This document shows, in pieces, positions 26,719 through 34,711 of a DNA stretch of 64,000 bases. Made by a program: the position numbers and the translations under genes. The notes below the pieces were generated by a model. It had not been told where the DNA came from. It saw nothing but the letters and a program-made list of their open reading frames with translations, and made no database searches. The stretch's first letter is position 1, and every line of letters starts with the position of its first letter. Source of the DNA: Rheinheimera maricola (GTDB lineage: Bacteria > Pseudomonadota > Gammaproteobacteria > Enterobacterales > Alteromonadaceae); contig NZ_JAERPS020000007.1 in NCBI RefSeq assembly GCF_016918075.2, positions 210,327 through 274,326 on the forward strand, written 5' to 3'.

Positions 26719-27723
26719 ATGGCCGCCGCTTCCAGTCAAAACACCATCGCCCGCCAGTGGCAATTGCTTAAGCTACTGCCTTCGCGCGCGCCGGGTTTAG
26801 AGGCCAGGGTATTAACGCAGCAACTACGGGATGCCGGTTTTAGCGTGTCAAAACGCACAGTAGAGCGTGATTTACAGGATCTGTCGTTGCTGTTCCCGCT
26901 GCAATGCAATGACAAAAGTATGCCGTTTGGCTGGTACTGGATGGCAGGCGCCGATCTGGATATCCCGGGTATTTCAGTGGCAGAGGCGCTAAGCCTGACA
27001 TTGGTTGAAGGGCAAATACGTCAGTTACTACCTGCTTCTTTGCTTAGCAGTTTAGCGGCACGTTTTGGCTTGGCGAAAAACAAACTGCAAGCCCTCGAGA
27101 GCAGTGTTGCCGGTGCCCGCTGGCCAGATAAAGTAGCTAGTGTATCAGCCGATATGCAACTGCTGGCACCAAAAATAGACAGCGATATTTTGCGGCAGGT
27201 GCAACAAGCCTTATTGGACAAGAAACAGCTTGAGGTTAGTTATCACGCGCTACATCAAAATGCAGTGAAACAATACCGGTTAAACCCGTTGGCGCTGGTG
27301 CAGCGCGGCCAGGTAAGTTACCTCATCGCCAGTGCCGAGCCTTACACCGATCCGCTACGCTTTGCCATTCACCGTTTCAAGCAAGTGGAGATAACAGATA
27401 CAGCTGCAGTGACGCCGGCAGATTTTAACCTGCAACGCTATTTAGCCAGCGGCGCTATGGAGTTTAGCGAAGGTGAAACCATCACGCTTGAATTTAGCGC
27501 AAAACCAGTATTAGCCAACCTACTACAGGAAACGCCATTATCGGCAGATATGGTCTGCGTCAAATTAGATAATGGCGACTATCACATCAGCGCCAGCGTG
27601 CATAAAGGCTGGCAGCTTAATTTATGGCTAATGTCACAAAGTAGTTTTCTGACAGTGCTTGCACCGCAAGAGCTACGAGACAAAATAAAGCAACAGTTGA
27701 CAGAGGCGTTGGCGAATTACTAG
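26719..27723 (+). CDS. WYL-domain transcriptional regulator (HTH + WYL + WCX)
   Basis: A 334-aa regulator. The ATG at 26719 has AGGA 7 bases upstream; frames reaching further 5' overlap the FtsZ-like gene. Residues about 10-75 form a DeoR-type winged helix (KRTVERDLQDLSLLFPL). The WYL domain follows (LEVSYHALH ... YRLNPLALVQRGQVSYLIA ... PLRFAIHRFKQVEI), then a C-terminal WCX segment. WYL proteins sense ligands, often nucleic acids or nucleotides, and commonly repress phage-defence operons (BrxR, CapW). It lies 31 bases after the FtsZ-like gene on the same strand, so it may regulate this island. The next gene begins within 57 bases. Confidence 0.93.
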   Translation: MAAASSQNTIARQWQLLKLLPSRAPGLEARVLTQQLRDAGFSVSKRTVERDLQDLSLLFPLQCNDKSMPFGWYWMAGADLDIPGISVAEALSLTLVEGQIRQLLPASLLSSLAARFGLAKNKLQALESSVAGARWPDKVASVSADMQLLAPKIDSDILRQVQQALLDKKQLEVSYHALHQNAVKQYRLNPLALVQRGQVSYLIASAEPYTDPLRFAIHRFKQVEITDTAAVTPADFNLQRYLASGAMEFSEGETITLEFSAKPVLANLLQETPLSADMVCVKLDNGDYHISASVHKGWQLNLWLMSQSSFLTVLAPQELRDKIKQQLTEALANY

Positions 27724-27779
27724 TCGATGCTAAGCTTCATCAGTTGGTCAGCGATGTTTTATCTGGAGTACCAGGAGCA

Positions 27780-28448
27780 GTGAGAGTTTTTAACTTTAGC
27801 AACTTTGTCACTGCTGATTACAACCGCAGTGCAATCGACATTGGCCGAAAATTTATTGCTGATCCTACGTCAGTGCAGATGGTTATCGACAGTCATTATG
27901 GTAACGGCGATGGTATGACGCATTTAATGATGAGTTTGGCAGATGAACTTAAAAACACAGGCATTAAGGTTGTACACTACAGTGCGGAGCGTTTGCTCAC
28001 AGCAGCTGCACCAGATGTAAATTTGCTTTGCCAACTGCAGGGCATCGATTGCCTGCTACTTGATGATATTAACTTTCTGTTTGATAAGGGCACCGCCGTA
28101 AGCGTAGCCATTTTCGATATGTTGGTGGCCAGAAATAGTGCCGGCAACAAAACGATCTGCACCGTTGCAATTGCGGCTAATGACGTCGGCAGTTCAATTC
28201 CTAAACCGTATCTCGATTTATTATATTCAGCAACCGTATGCCGCCTGGGTACTCCATCATTGGCAGATAAATTTAGAATAGCCATGGTGAAAATTGAGCA
28301 TCTGGGCATTTCTTTCGATGCGAGTGTCAATGAAATCATTGAGCAGGCAGAAAATATCAGAGAGTTAGAAGGTAAGTTAACCCGATACGCTGCGTTACAA
28401 AGTATCCAGCAAAATGCGCTGGCTGAGGCTAAGCGCCAATATAATTAA
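27780..28448 (+). CDS. DnaA/Hda-like AAA+ protein with degenerate Walker A
   Basis: A 222-aa protein from a GTG at 27780 (GGAG 11 bases upstream); a TTG at 27744 is a possible longer start. The order follows DnaA domain III: VFNFSNFVTADYNRSA, then GNGDGMTH where DnaA has GxxGxGKTH. The catalytic Lys is replaced by Met46. Walker B is LLLDDINFL (Asp95, Asp96). The box VII arginine is not seen (PYLDLLYSATVCRLG). The lid ends NIRELEGKLTRYA, the DnaA family signature. There is no domain IV DNA-binding helix-turn-helix. Like Hda, it is a lone AAA+ module, but with a more damaged P-loop, so it probably binds or senses rather than hydrolyses ATP. It may interact with DnaA or the replication clamp; that is speculative. 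Confidence 0.85.
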   Translation: MRVFNFSNFVTADYNRSAIDIGRKFIADPTSVQMVIDSHYGNGDGMTHLMMSLADELKNTGIKVVHYSAERLLTAAAPDVNLLCQLQGIDCLLLDDINFLFDKGTAVSVAIFDMLVARNSAGNKTICTVAIAANDVGSSIPKPYLDLLYSATVCRLGTPSLADKFRIAMVKIEHLGISFDASVNEIIEQAENIRELEGKLTRYAALQSIQQNALAEAKRQYN

Positions 28449-28492
28449 AAGATTGCGCCAGCTAACACCGGCGCTTTGCTATTATGCTAACC

Positions 28493-29221
28493 CTATGATA
28501 TCTCAGCTTGAAGTTGTGCAATTCTGCTACCGAAGGCTTGCAGCAAAGCATCGCTGTTTAAACCGAAGCGGCCGCTGAAAAAAGGTACTACTACCAGCAA
28601 GGAATTGCCTGCTTTGCTCCAGTATAAAGTGCGTTTTTCATTGACGTTGATGCTGATAACTTCACTTTTTATTGTTTCAACACCATTAACTCCGGCAAAG
28701 AACATCAGAAAATCTTTAAGGTAATTCACCCCGGTGCAGATAATCAGCTTAGGTTGATATTGCTTTCTTAATGCTGCATAAAATGGGAAGCGATTAAAAA
28801 AGCACCAATGATTAAACAGCTGCTTACTGGGGAAGCTGGTTGCTTCATCAAAACCGTACTTATGCCAAAGATCATCTGCGGTAGAGTTAAAAGCAATAGG
28901 GTACAGGTTCAGCTTAAACAGTTGCTCGCCGCTAAGGTCTGCAACTGAACGATAACACTGCACGGGTTGCTGGTCTATTGCCTGATACAACTTGGCAAAG
29001 CGAACTCCGTAGGGATAGCTTATGCTGTGCTTCCAGTCAAAGTTAGTCTTAGTCACCTTTACGGCACCAGCCAGCATTTCTTGTTTCAGCCTGATGTAAT
29101 ACTCATCTGCAGCTTCTTGTTCAAGACCCCATTCAATGCCACATAACCAGGTGTCTGCTTCAGGGTTACCTCCATCACAACCACTGAAAGAACAGGCCCA
29201 GGGTTTAATTTGATCCAGCAT
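28493..29221 (-). CDS. Unrecognised protein, possible uracil-DNA-glycosylase-like fold
   Basis: A 242-aa cytoplasmic protein with an AGGA site. I do not recognise the family with confidence. The start WACSFSGCDGGNPEADTWLCGIEWG is Gly- and Asp-rich, and the GIEWG turn resembles motif A of UDG-superfamily proteins. PKLIICTGVNYLKDF is a central strand-helix, and VVPFFSGRFGLNSDAL near the end could be the counterpart of motif B. No catalytic His of canonical UDG is evident. It is the only minus-strand gene between the plus-strand FtsZ-like set and the PP2C gene, and converges with the DnaA-like gene (44-base gap). Confidence 0.6.
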   Translation of the reverse strand: MLDQIKPWACSFSGCDGGNPEADTWLCGIEWGLEQEAADEYYIRLKQEMLAGAVKVTKTNFDWKHSISYPYGVRFAKLYQAIDQQPVQCYRSVADLSGEQLFKLNLYPIAFNSTADDLWHKYGFDEATSFPSKQLFNHWCFFNRFPFYAALRKQYQPKLIICTGVNYLKDFLMFFAGVNGVETIKSEVISINVNEKRTLYWSKAGNSLLVVVPFFSGRFGLNSDALLQAFGSRIAQLQAEIS

Positions 29222-29385
29222 TGTCTATTTCCTTATTTTTATGATGTAAGGTTACTCAGGCCATCATTTAGCGCTTAGTTGTAACCTATACAGAAAAGCT
29301 TGTAAATTTATGATAAGTCTCCGTGCGACACAATATGACGCAGTTGCGCTATATGCTGGCAGTTGGTCATGATAGGAGTCTGTTA

Positions 29386-30171
29386 ATGCCTTACCAGCTG
29401 GCGATACTACAACTAAGCGGTTTTAATGCGACAGGCGCTAAATGGTCGCAGCAAGATGCAATTGGCTATGTCGCTAATGGTGCTACGCGAACCTTGCTGC
29501 AGCAAGATGAGGTGAGTAATGTAGTGGATCTGCCATCGCCAGATCTATTGCTGTTGGTTGCTGATGGCGTGTCAGCCAGCCCGGCTGCAGCTTCAGCAAG
29601 CCATACCGTTGTTAATTTTTTACTGCAGCACTGGCATGGTGCCGGTTTTTCCAGCAAGCAGCTTCGGCTGGCGCAGCAATATCTGGCTGATAGGCTTGAC
29701 CGAAAACGGCAAAGCTATGGTGCAGCAACTACCGTAGCGGCATTGCAGCTAAGCGCTGAGCGCTTTGTAGCGATTAATGCCGGCGATAGCCGCATTTGGC
29801 GGCTTCGTAACGGGCAATTGCAGCAGTTAAGTGAAGATCATGACTGGCAAAATGATAGTGCAGATCTCAAGCAACAAACTGGCCTGGCGCAGTGCTACCG
29901 GGCGTTAACCAGTTATCTGGCTGCTGATAGTGACGCGGCTGATTTTACTGTGGCGGTAACAGATGGCGCGTTGCAAACCGGCGATCAATTTGTGCTCACC
30001 ACAGACGGTGTGCATGATCTGGTTACAACAGAAGAGTTAGCGGAGTTGTTCGCTGTAGCTGATTGCGCTACAGCGCTGCAGCAACTGCAAAGCCTGTTAT
30101 TGCTGCGGGGCGCAACGGACAACGCCAGTTTGTTGTGGCTGTTTCCTATGACTGACAGCGGTAATTGCTAA
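29386..30171 (+). CDS. PP2C-family serine/threonine phosphatase
   Basis: A 261-aa protein. I chose the ATG at 29386 because it has AGGAG 7 bases upstream; several upstream in-frame starts do not. PPM motifs are in order: LLLVADGVSASPAAASASH (metal-binding DG), GAATTVAALQL, INAGDSRIWRL (GDSR), SEDHDW, FVLTTDGVHDLV and ATDNASLL (metal-binding DN). The fold is complete though short. It acts on phospho-Ser/Thr; no kinase gene is seen in the window. The stop overlaps the ATG of the next gene (TAATG), so the two products are likely made together. Confidence 0.93.
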   Translation: MPYQLAILQLSGFNATGAKWSQQDAIGYVANGATRTLLQQDEVSNVVDLPSPDLLLLVADGVSASPAAASASHTVVNFLLQHWHGAGFSSKQLRLAQQYLADRLDRKRQSYGAATTVAALQLSAERFVAINAGDSRIWRLRNGQLQQLSEDHDWQNDSADLKQQTGLAQCYRALTSYLAADSDAADFTVAVTDGALQTGDQFVLTTDGVHDLVTTEELAELFAVADCATALQQLQSLLLLRGATDNASLLWLFPMTDSGNC

Positions 30172-30881
30172 TGTGCGGCTATTGTATGGAAGCCAATATT
30201 GTAATTAGCCGTTTATGGTGTGAGGGTAAACTTGTAACTGCAGTGGAGTCTGACGATGTAGCCGATTGGGTATTGCAACAACGGTTGTTGGAGCTACCGG
30301 ATATCAATCAGTTAGATGCTGCGAGTTTTAAGCGGGCGCAGTTAGTGTATCCTGAACTGCTAAATTTACGTCTGCAGCAGGCAAAACCCAACTCGCTGAC
30401 GCTGGGAGATGCTCTTGCCGATTGCCTTGAAGCCGCCAGTTATTTTAATATTGAAAATCATAATGTTGCTGAACTTGATGACAATACGCACCTTACTTTG
30501 CAGCAGGCGTTTTATAGTCATTTCAATCGCTTCTGGCTGGCGCTGCACCAGTTAATGCTATTACAACCTGAACACAAAATATTGGTAGATCTCGCTGTTG
30601 CTGCCCCTGCTTTTTGCCCGGATTTGCCCGCTTATGAACTGGCGCTGCAGCGTAAGTTGTTGTGCCATTGTGTTGGTTATTATGGCATTGAGTTTGTCGC
30701 CGCCTATTTGCACCAACTACGGCCAGAGCTGATTGCCTATCTGGCAGACCGGCTGCTGTATCAAGTGGATGAGGTGCAGTATTTGTTGCAACTGTTGTCA
30801 AAGTGGCAAGGTGAAGAGGTGCTGGCATCGCGGCAGGACGTTATCGACCATTTAAGTGATAAACTGGCGGCGCTTAGCTAG
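30171..30881 (+). CDS. MCGYC/CHC family protein, copy 1 (unknown function)
   Basis: A 236-aa protein starting exactly at the PP2C stop (TAATG overlap). The N-terminus is MCGYC, and an internal YELALQRKLLCHC segment places a CHC motif at residues 165-167. Together these give Cys2, Cys5, Cys165, Cys167 and His166, a plausible metal site. Most of the rest is helical and Leu-rich. A paralogue with the same two motifs and matching FYSHFNRFWLAL / FYALFNQLYLAL helices lies at 35278 on the other strand. I do not recognise a named family. The tight coupling with PP2C suggests a substrate or regulator of the phosphatase. Confidence 0.75.
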   Translation: MCGYCMEANIVISRLWCEGKLVTAVESDDVADWVLQQRLLELPDINQLDAASFKRAQLVYPELLNLRLQQAKPNSLTLGDALADCLEAASYFNIENHNVAELDDNTHLTLQQAFYSHFNRFWLALHQLMLLQPEHKILVDLAVAAPAFCPDLPAYELALQRKLLCHCVGYYGIEFVAAYLHQLRPELIAYLADRLLYQVDEVQYLLQLLSKWQGEEVLASRQDVIDHLSDKLAALS

Positions 30882-30888
30882 CCAGCTT

Positions 30889-31455
30889 TTACTGTAAGCC
30901 AATATACAACAGCTGCTTATCAAGATCGGCACCCACTTCAAACCAGGCACCATGTTGGCTGAATTTGTCTTTATAGTAGAAATCGATTGACTCAGTTGAC
31001 CAAAAATACACTGACTGCAGCTGCATGCTATTGTCAAAATCTGCCTGTGAAATGCGGTAATGATCATTCCAAGCCTGTCGGCTACTAAAACGACTAAGGT
31101 AAGCTCTTACCTGCTTTCGCAGCACGTCATCTAATGCGTCAAGTTGCCGGATAACCTGCGCTGCACAGCAGATCATGGCATCAAGTTGCTGGCTGTTGTC
31201 GATAGTAAGCGACAAGTCTATCTGGTATCCAAGCGCTGCAACTTTGCCATTGTATCTACTGTACTCAGGCTCATACTCCAGCACCCCAAGCAGTGGGTGC
31301 ACAATGCGCAGCGGCAACTGATAATGCAGTTGGCCAAGCTGTGGGTGCTCAACCAAGCCGGGTAAGGGCAAGCTGCAGTTATCAGTCTCATTCAGCACAG
31401 GTACTAGCAGCAAATCAGCAATGGCTTTATCTAACGGTAGCGACGGATTTGACAC
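30889..31455 (-). CDS. Unrecognised 188-aa protein
   Basis: Starts with GTG at 31455 with AGGAG 6 bases upstream. No transmembrane segment. A basic beta-strand region about residues 40-90 is followed by a helix (AAQVIRQLDALDDVLRKQVRAYL) and a C-terminal sheet (LQSVYFWSTESIDFYYKDKF...). The tail looks like small immunity-type proteins (DUF2262/DUF2004-like), but I cannot make a firm match. It is last in a minus-strand series from 36204 and converges with the MCGYC copy 1 gene (7-base gap). Confidence 0.6.
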   Translation of the reverse strand: MSNPSLPLDKAIADLLLVPVLNETDNCSLPLPGLVEHPQLGQLHYQLPLRIVHPLLGVLEYEPEYSRYNGKVAALGYQIDLSLTIDNSQQLDAMICCAAQVIRQLDALDDVLRKQVRAYLSRFSSRQAWNDHYRISQADFDNSMQLQSVYFWSTESIDFYYKDKFSQHGAWFEVGADLDKQLLYIGLQ

Positions 31456-31491
31456 TGTAATCTCCTAAACGGTAATGGCAAAAGTCTGGCT

Positions 31492-32028
31492 TTAGCGGCT
31501 TATAACTGCTGATGGCTGCCAAAGTGGCAGAATATGGCCGTGACAATCATCTTTTATGCTGCTTCGTTGCGCCAAACGGGCGACGCTCCAGTTGGGCAGG
31601 CCCGTTTTAGCTCCGAAAAACACAATACAATCAGCAGTTAATAATGTACTTTCACACCAACTGATAAAGCTGTGCAGCACATGATCGTGCCAAAGCAACA
31701 GATACTGTGGGTAGTAACGGCGTTCTTCGCATAACAGACAGTAATATCCCAGCGTATTGTTGGCAGCTAGAAGATCACTATCATAAAGAGAATCACATTT
31801 TCCCACCCAGTTTGCCGTGACAGTAATATTGCCCTCAACGGATAGCCAAACCTCTATAACTGGCGATAGCCCCACAATAGTTAGCGGTAATCCTCGCTTT
31901 TTAACATGGCGACACTTAACGCTGCGCGGCGGCGCTTTAACTGGCTGAAGCCAGGCCGGTAAAAGGCAGCTAGTATAAATTTCAGCTTTTAGCTGTTGCC
32001 AGAGAACAGTATTTTTCAGTTTAGCCAT
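31492..32028 (-). CDS. Unrecognised 178-aa Cys/His-containing protein
   Basis: The ATG at 32028 is used; an in-frame TTG two codons upstream is also possible, and neither has a strong ribosome site. The protein has YYCLLCEERRYYPQYLLLWHDH in the middle (CxxC plus His pair) and several other Cys, and no hydrophobic helices. The N-terminal SVKCRHVKKRG is basic. Family unknown. It sits between the sirtuin (132 bases upstream) and the 188-aa protein (36 bases downstream) on the same strand, so these may form one unit. Confidence 0.5.
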   Translation of the reverse strand: MAKLKNTVLWQQLKAEIYTSCLLPAWLQPVKAPPRSVKCRHVKKRGLPLTIVGLSPVIEVWLSVEGNITVTANWVGKCDSLYDSDLLAANNTLGYYCLLCEERRYYPQYLLLWHDHVLHSFISWCESTLLTADCIVFFGAKTGLPNWSVARLAQRSSIKDDCHGHILPLWQPSAVISR

Positions 32029-32160
32029 GTGCAATTTCGTGTCTGGCTATTTGTACTGAGGTTAGCTCAGCTAAGGTTGGTTTAACCAAAAGCCGCGGTA
32101 CCAGTTCTGGTGCCGGCACAGAGTGCTGCAAAACCGGGATAGTTGTAAGATGCAGCGTCA

Positions 32161-32907
32161 TCAGCTGACCTCGTTTAAGCTGTTATCCACTTGCACCGAA
32201 TTCAGCCAACTATTGACTAGTTTGGGCACTTGTTCGATTGCCGGGCCTTGCCACAAATAAAAGCCAGTCGGGCAATGCCTCGCTGTCAGGTCCACAAAGT
32301 ATTTGGCTGCGCGCTGACGACAATACGACAGCAAGGACGCTGCAGGCTCGACTTCCAGAGAGCTGCCAACCACCATTACTTTGCCAGCGTCACGCAGATG
32401 CTCCCCAGCTTTAGTCAAAAATGGCACCTGCTCGCCAAACCACACCACATTTGGTCGCCATTGTTTTGGCTGCCATGGCATGCCGTCTGGTGCCGTGCTG
32501 TCTTCTGTGAACACCTGATCATCAACGGGATAGACTACATAAGGCGCGCGTGTCTGGCGCAGTTCATTGAGTTTGCCGTGCAGATGGATCACTTGTGAAG
32601 AACCAGCTCGTTCATGTAAATCGTCCACGTTTTGTGTTACAACCACGACTTCATAGTGTTGTTCAAGCGCAGCAATAGCCAAATGAGCGGCATTAGGTTT
32701 TGCCTGATGTGCACGCAGCCTTCGCTCCTGGTAGAACTGATGCACCAGCTCAGGATTTTTAGCAAAGCCTATCGGGCTGGCAAGTTGCAACACGTCATAT
32801 TGTTGCCACAGGCCAAGACTGTCACGAAAGGTAGGTAAACCACTGGCCTGACTCAGACCAGCGCCGCTGAATACAACAACTTTATTTGGGTTAGGTGCGT
32901 CTTTCAT
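32161..32907 (-). CDS. Sir2-family NAD-dependent deacylase/NADase without zinc-ribbon cysteines
   Basis: A 248-aa sirtuin with an AAGGA site before the ATG at 32907; the frame opens further up only from a TTG. Motifs: VVFSGAGLSQASGLPTFRDS (NAD pocket), TQNVDDLHERAGS (91-103), catalytic His110 in IHLHG, VVWFGEQVP and GSSLEVEPAAS. The usual four zinc-binding Cys between the HG and the WFGE motifs are absent: the linker is LNELRQTRAPYVVYPVDD. So it is a Zn-free type rather than a CobB orthologue. Such SIR2 domains act as deacylases or as NAD-depleting effectors in defence systems. Genomic setting among Fic, caspase-like and WYL genes favours the latter, as inference. Confidence 0.9.
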   Translation of the reverse strand: MKDAPNPNKVVVFSGAGLSQASGLPTFRDSLGLWQQYDVLQLASPIGFAKNPELVHQFYQERRLRAHQAKPNAAHLAIAALEQHYEVVVVTQNVDDLHERAGSSQVIHLHGKLNELRQTRAPYVVYPVDDQVFTEDSTAPDGMPWQPKQWRPNVVWFGEQVPFLTKAGEHLRDAGKVMVVGSSLEVEPAASLLSYCRQRAAKYFVDLTARHCPTGFYLWQGPAIEQVPKLVNSWLNSVQVDNSLNEVS

Positions 32908-32999
32908 CCTGGTTCCTTGCGTTTGCAATTTACCTGAGTAAAAGTAACAGTATACTGCGTCAGCTTATGACGCAGTAAAGCAGCCTGGCAAGACTGGCG

Positions 33000-33980
33000 T
33001 TACAGCACCTGCCAATGGCCGCCTTTGCGCGGGCCGATAAATTTAAGCTTGCCCTCGCGTTGCAGTTTAGCGGCAGCACGTTCTACTGTTCTACTTGATT
33101 TGCCGATAACTTCCGCTATTTGTGCCAAGGTCAGCTTAGGGTTGTCAGCTAACAGCTCTAAAATGCGACTGGTAATTTCTACCGACATTTCTACCGACAT
33201 TTCTACCGACATATTCTGTTGTGCTGCAATTGCCTGCTTAAGCACGTCTTTAATGGCATGTAGTAAAAACACAATAAATTCAGAACAATCTGCTGTTTTA
33301 TCAGCCTGGTTTAGCAGGCGGTAATAATCAGCCTGCTGGTGTTTAATTAGGCTTTCTACCGGCAAATAGGCCAGTGTGGATTGCCATTTACTTAAGATCA
33401 GCGTTTGCCATAAGCGCCCCATGCGGCCGTTGCCATCGCTAAACGGATGAATAAACTCAAATTCATAATGAAACGCACAAGAGGCTATAAGCGGATGAGC
33501 ATCAGTGCTCTTCAGCCAATCGAGTAATTGCGTTAGCAGCAGCGGTACTCTGCCAGCAGGTGGAGCCATATGCACCAGGCGTTTACCCTGATAAACACCT
33601 ACATCCGCATTACGAATACGCCCAGCATCGTCCGCCAAACCGTGTAGCAGTATGTTATGTGCTGCCAGTAAATCGGCCAGCTCATATGGCTGCCAGCCTG
33701 GCATCGCATCATAAGCAAGAAAGGCATTTTTTACTTCCTGCACGTCTTTGGGCGGGCCCAGTACCACTTTGCCATCCAGCACCGCCGTTACCTGCTCCAG
33801 TGTCAGAGTATTTTGCTCTATGGCTAATGATGCCTGTATGGTTTTAATCCGGTTGCCACGGCGTAATTGCGGCACCAGCTCACCACCCTGCGCAGTGTTC
33901 CAAATGCCGATAAGCTCGGCAATATCGGCAACCAGCGATAGCATAGGGTGGGTGAGGTTAAACGGCGGCTGGTAGGGCAT
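33000..33980 (-). CDS. Fic family protein (AMP-transferase) with N-terminal inhibitory motif and C-terminal HTH
   Basis: A 326-aa protein. The Fic core has HPFSDGNGRMGR at 178-189 (catalytic His178) and an upstream flap. An inhibitory helix SLAIEQN at 51-57 matches the class II anti-toxin pattern (S-x-A-I-E-x-N), with Glu55 expected to block ATP until relieved. A C-terminal winged helix (LTLAQIAEVIGKSSRTVERAA) suggests DNA binding. Fic proteins AMPylate target Ser/Thr/Tyr, often toxically. Between Fic and HTH there are three tandem MSVE units encoded by 12-bp repeats. The gene follows the caspase-like gene by 2 bases. Confidence 0.94.
   Translation of the reverse strand: MPYQPPFNLTHPMLSLVADIAELIGIWNTAQGGELVPQLRRGNRIKTIQASLAIEQNTLTLEQVTAVLDGKVVLGPPKDVQEVKNAFLAYDAMPGWQPYELADLLAAHNILLHGLADDAGRIRNADVGVYQGKRLVHMAPPAGRVPLLLTQLLDWLKSTDAHPLIASCAFHYEFEFIHPFSDGNGRMGRLWQTLILSKWQSTLAYLPVESLIKHQQADYYRLLNQADKTADCSEFIVFLLHAIKDVLKQAIAAQQNMSVEMSVEMSVEITSRILELLADNPKLTLAQIAEVIGKSSRTVERAAAKLQREGKLKFIGPRKGGHWQVL
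33175..33210 (-). repeat. 12-bp tandem repeat in the Fic gene (three copies)
   Basis: ATTTCTACCGAC is repeated three times without mismatch on the plus strand, then drifts. On the coding strand it gives the residues VEMSVEMSVEMSVEI in the linker before the HTH domain. The unit is a multiple of three, so copy-number change keeps the frame and would only alter linker length. Slippage-prone sites of this kind can vary between strains. Confidence 0.9.
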
Positions 33981-33982
33981 GG

Positions 33983-34684
33983 TTAGCCGTCGATGTCGAA
34001 TAGATCGCTACTGTAGTTCTTAGCTTTGTGGCCTTGTCCCTTTGGCTGTATTACCAATGTAAGCGAGTCTTTAATTGCCATATCCGGCTCATATTCCTTA
34101 CCCGCATCATCAATTTTCGTGACATCCGTGCCGATAGATTGATTCGGGTCATACAGTGAAACAGCTTCTCTGAACTTTCTAATTATTTTGCTGGCTTTTG
34201 AAAAATCATTTTTTTTGGCATTGAGAAGACTATCAAATATTTTTAGATCCAGCAGGGTGCCATCCAACCAATTTACCGCGCACTTATAACCAAATTTCCA
34301 AACAATGCTTGACGACTCAGCGTAAGTCTCAAAATGAGTAGTATTCCGCCCAACTAGACATGCACCAATAACAACACCAACAATATTTTTATGCTGAGCT
34401 TTGTCATTTATCTTACTTAAAATGTTATCAAGTTTGATTTTCTGCAGCCGTTTACCATCACCGTGACTAGCGATGTATATGTAATACTGTTTGTAATCCA
34501 GTTTGGTTAATTGATCCAATGCCATTTTAAAGCTTTCCGCTTCGTAAAACTGTGAATGGTATAAATCAAAATCTCCGCTCAGCCGTTCCAGCCCTTGAAA
34601 AAAAGGTAAAACACTGACTACGTTTTGATCGTTTTTTCGAAGATCCCAAGGTGCTTCTAAAATTATTAGTGCGTTCTTCTTCAT
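33983..34684 (-). CDS. Caspase-like (CHAT-type) peptidase
   Basis: A 233-aa protein with an AGGA site. The caspase-fold dyad is visible: His74 in YIYIASHGDGKRL and Cys109 in VVIGACLVGRN, each after a hydrophobic strand and about 35 residues apart, as in metacaspases and CHAT proteases. The N-terminal strand KKNALIILEAPWDL opens the fold. The C-terminus is Lys/Asp-rich and ends in an acidic GYEPDM / DLFDIDG-like tail, with no transmembrane segment. Nothing like a death-domain fusion is visible. Its neighbours are a very acidic small protein upstream (possible inhibitor or substrate) and the Fic gene downstream. Base composition here is lower in GC than the surrounding genes. Confidence 0.72.
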   Translation of the reverse strand: MKKNALIILEAPWDLRKNDQNVVSVLPFFQGLERLSGDFDLYHSQFYEAESFKMALDQLTKLDYKQYYIYIASHGDGKRLQKIKLDNILSKINDKAQHKNIVGVVIGACLVGRNTTHFETYAESSSIVWKFGYKCAVNWLDGTLLDLKIFDSLLNAKKNDFSKASKIIRKFREAVSLYDPNQSIGTDVTKIDDAGKEYEPDMAIKDSLTLVIQPKGQGHKAKNYSSDLFDIDG

Positions 34685-34711
34685 CGAATTAGTCCTAGAT
34701 CATATTAATCG

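Noticed and set aside
33175..33210. Short direct repeats as a CRISPR array
   Set aside because: The 12-bp units are contiguous without spacers and lie inside a coding region.
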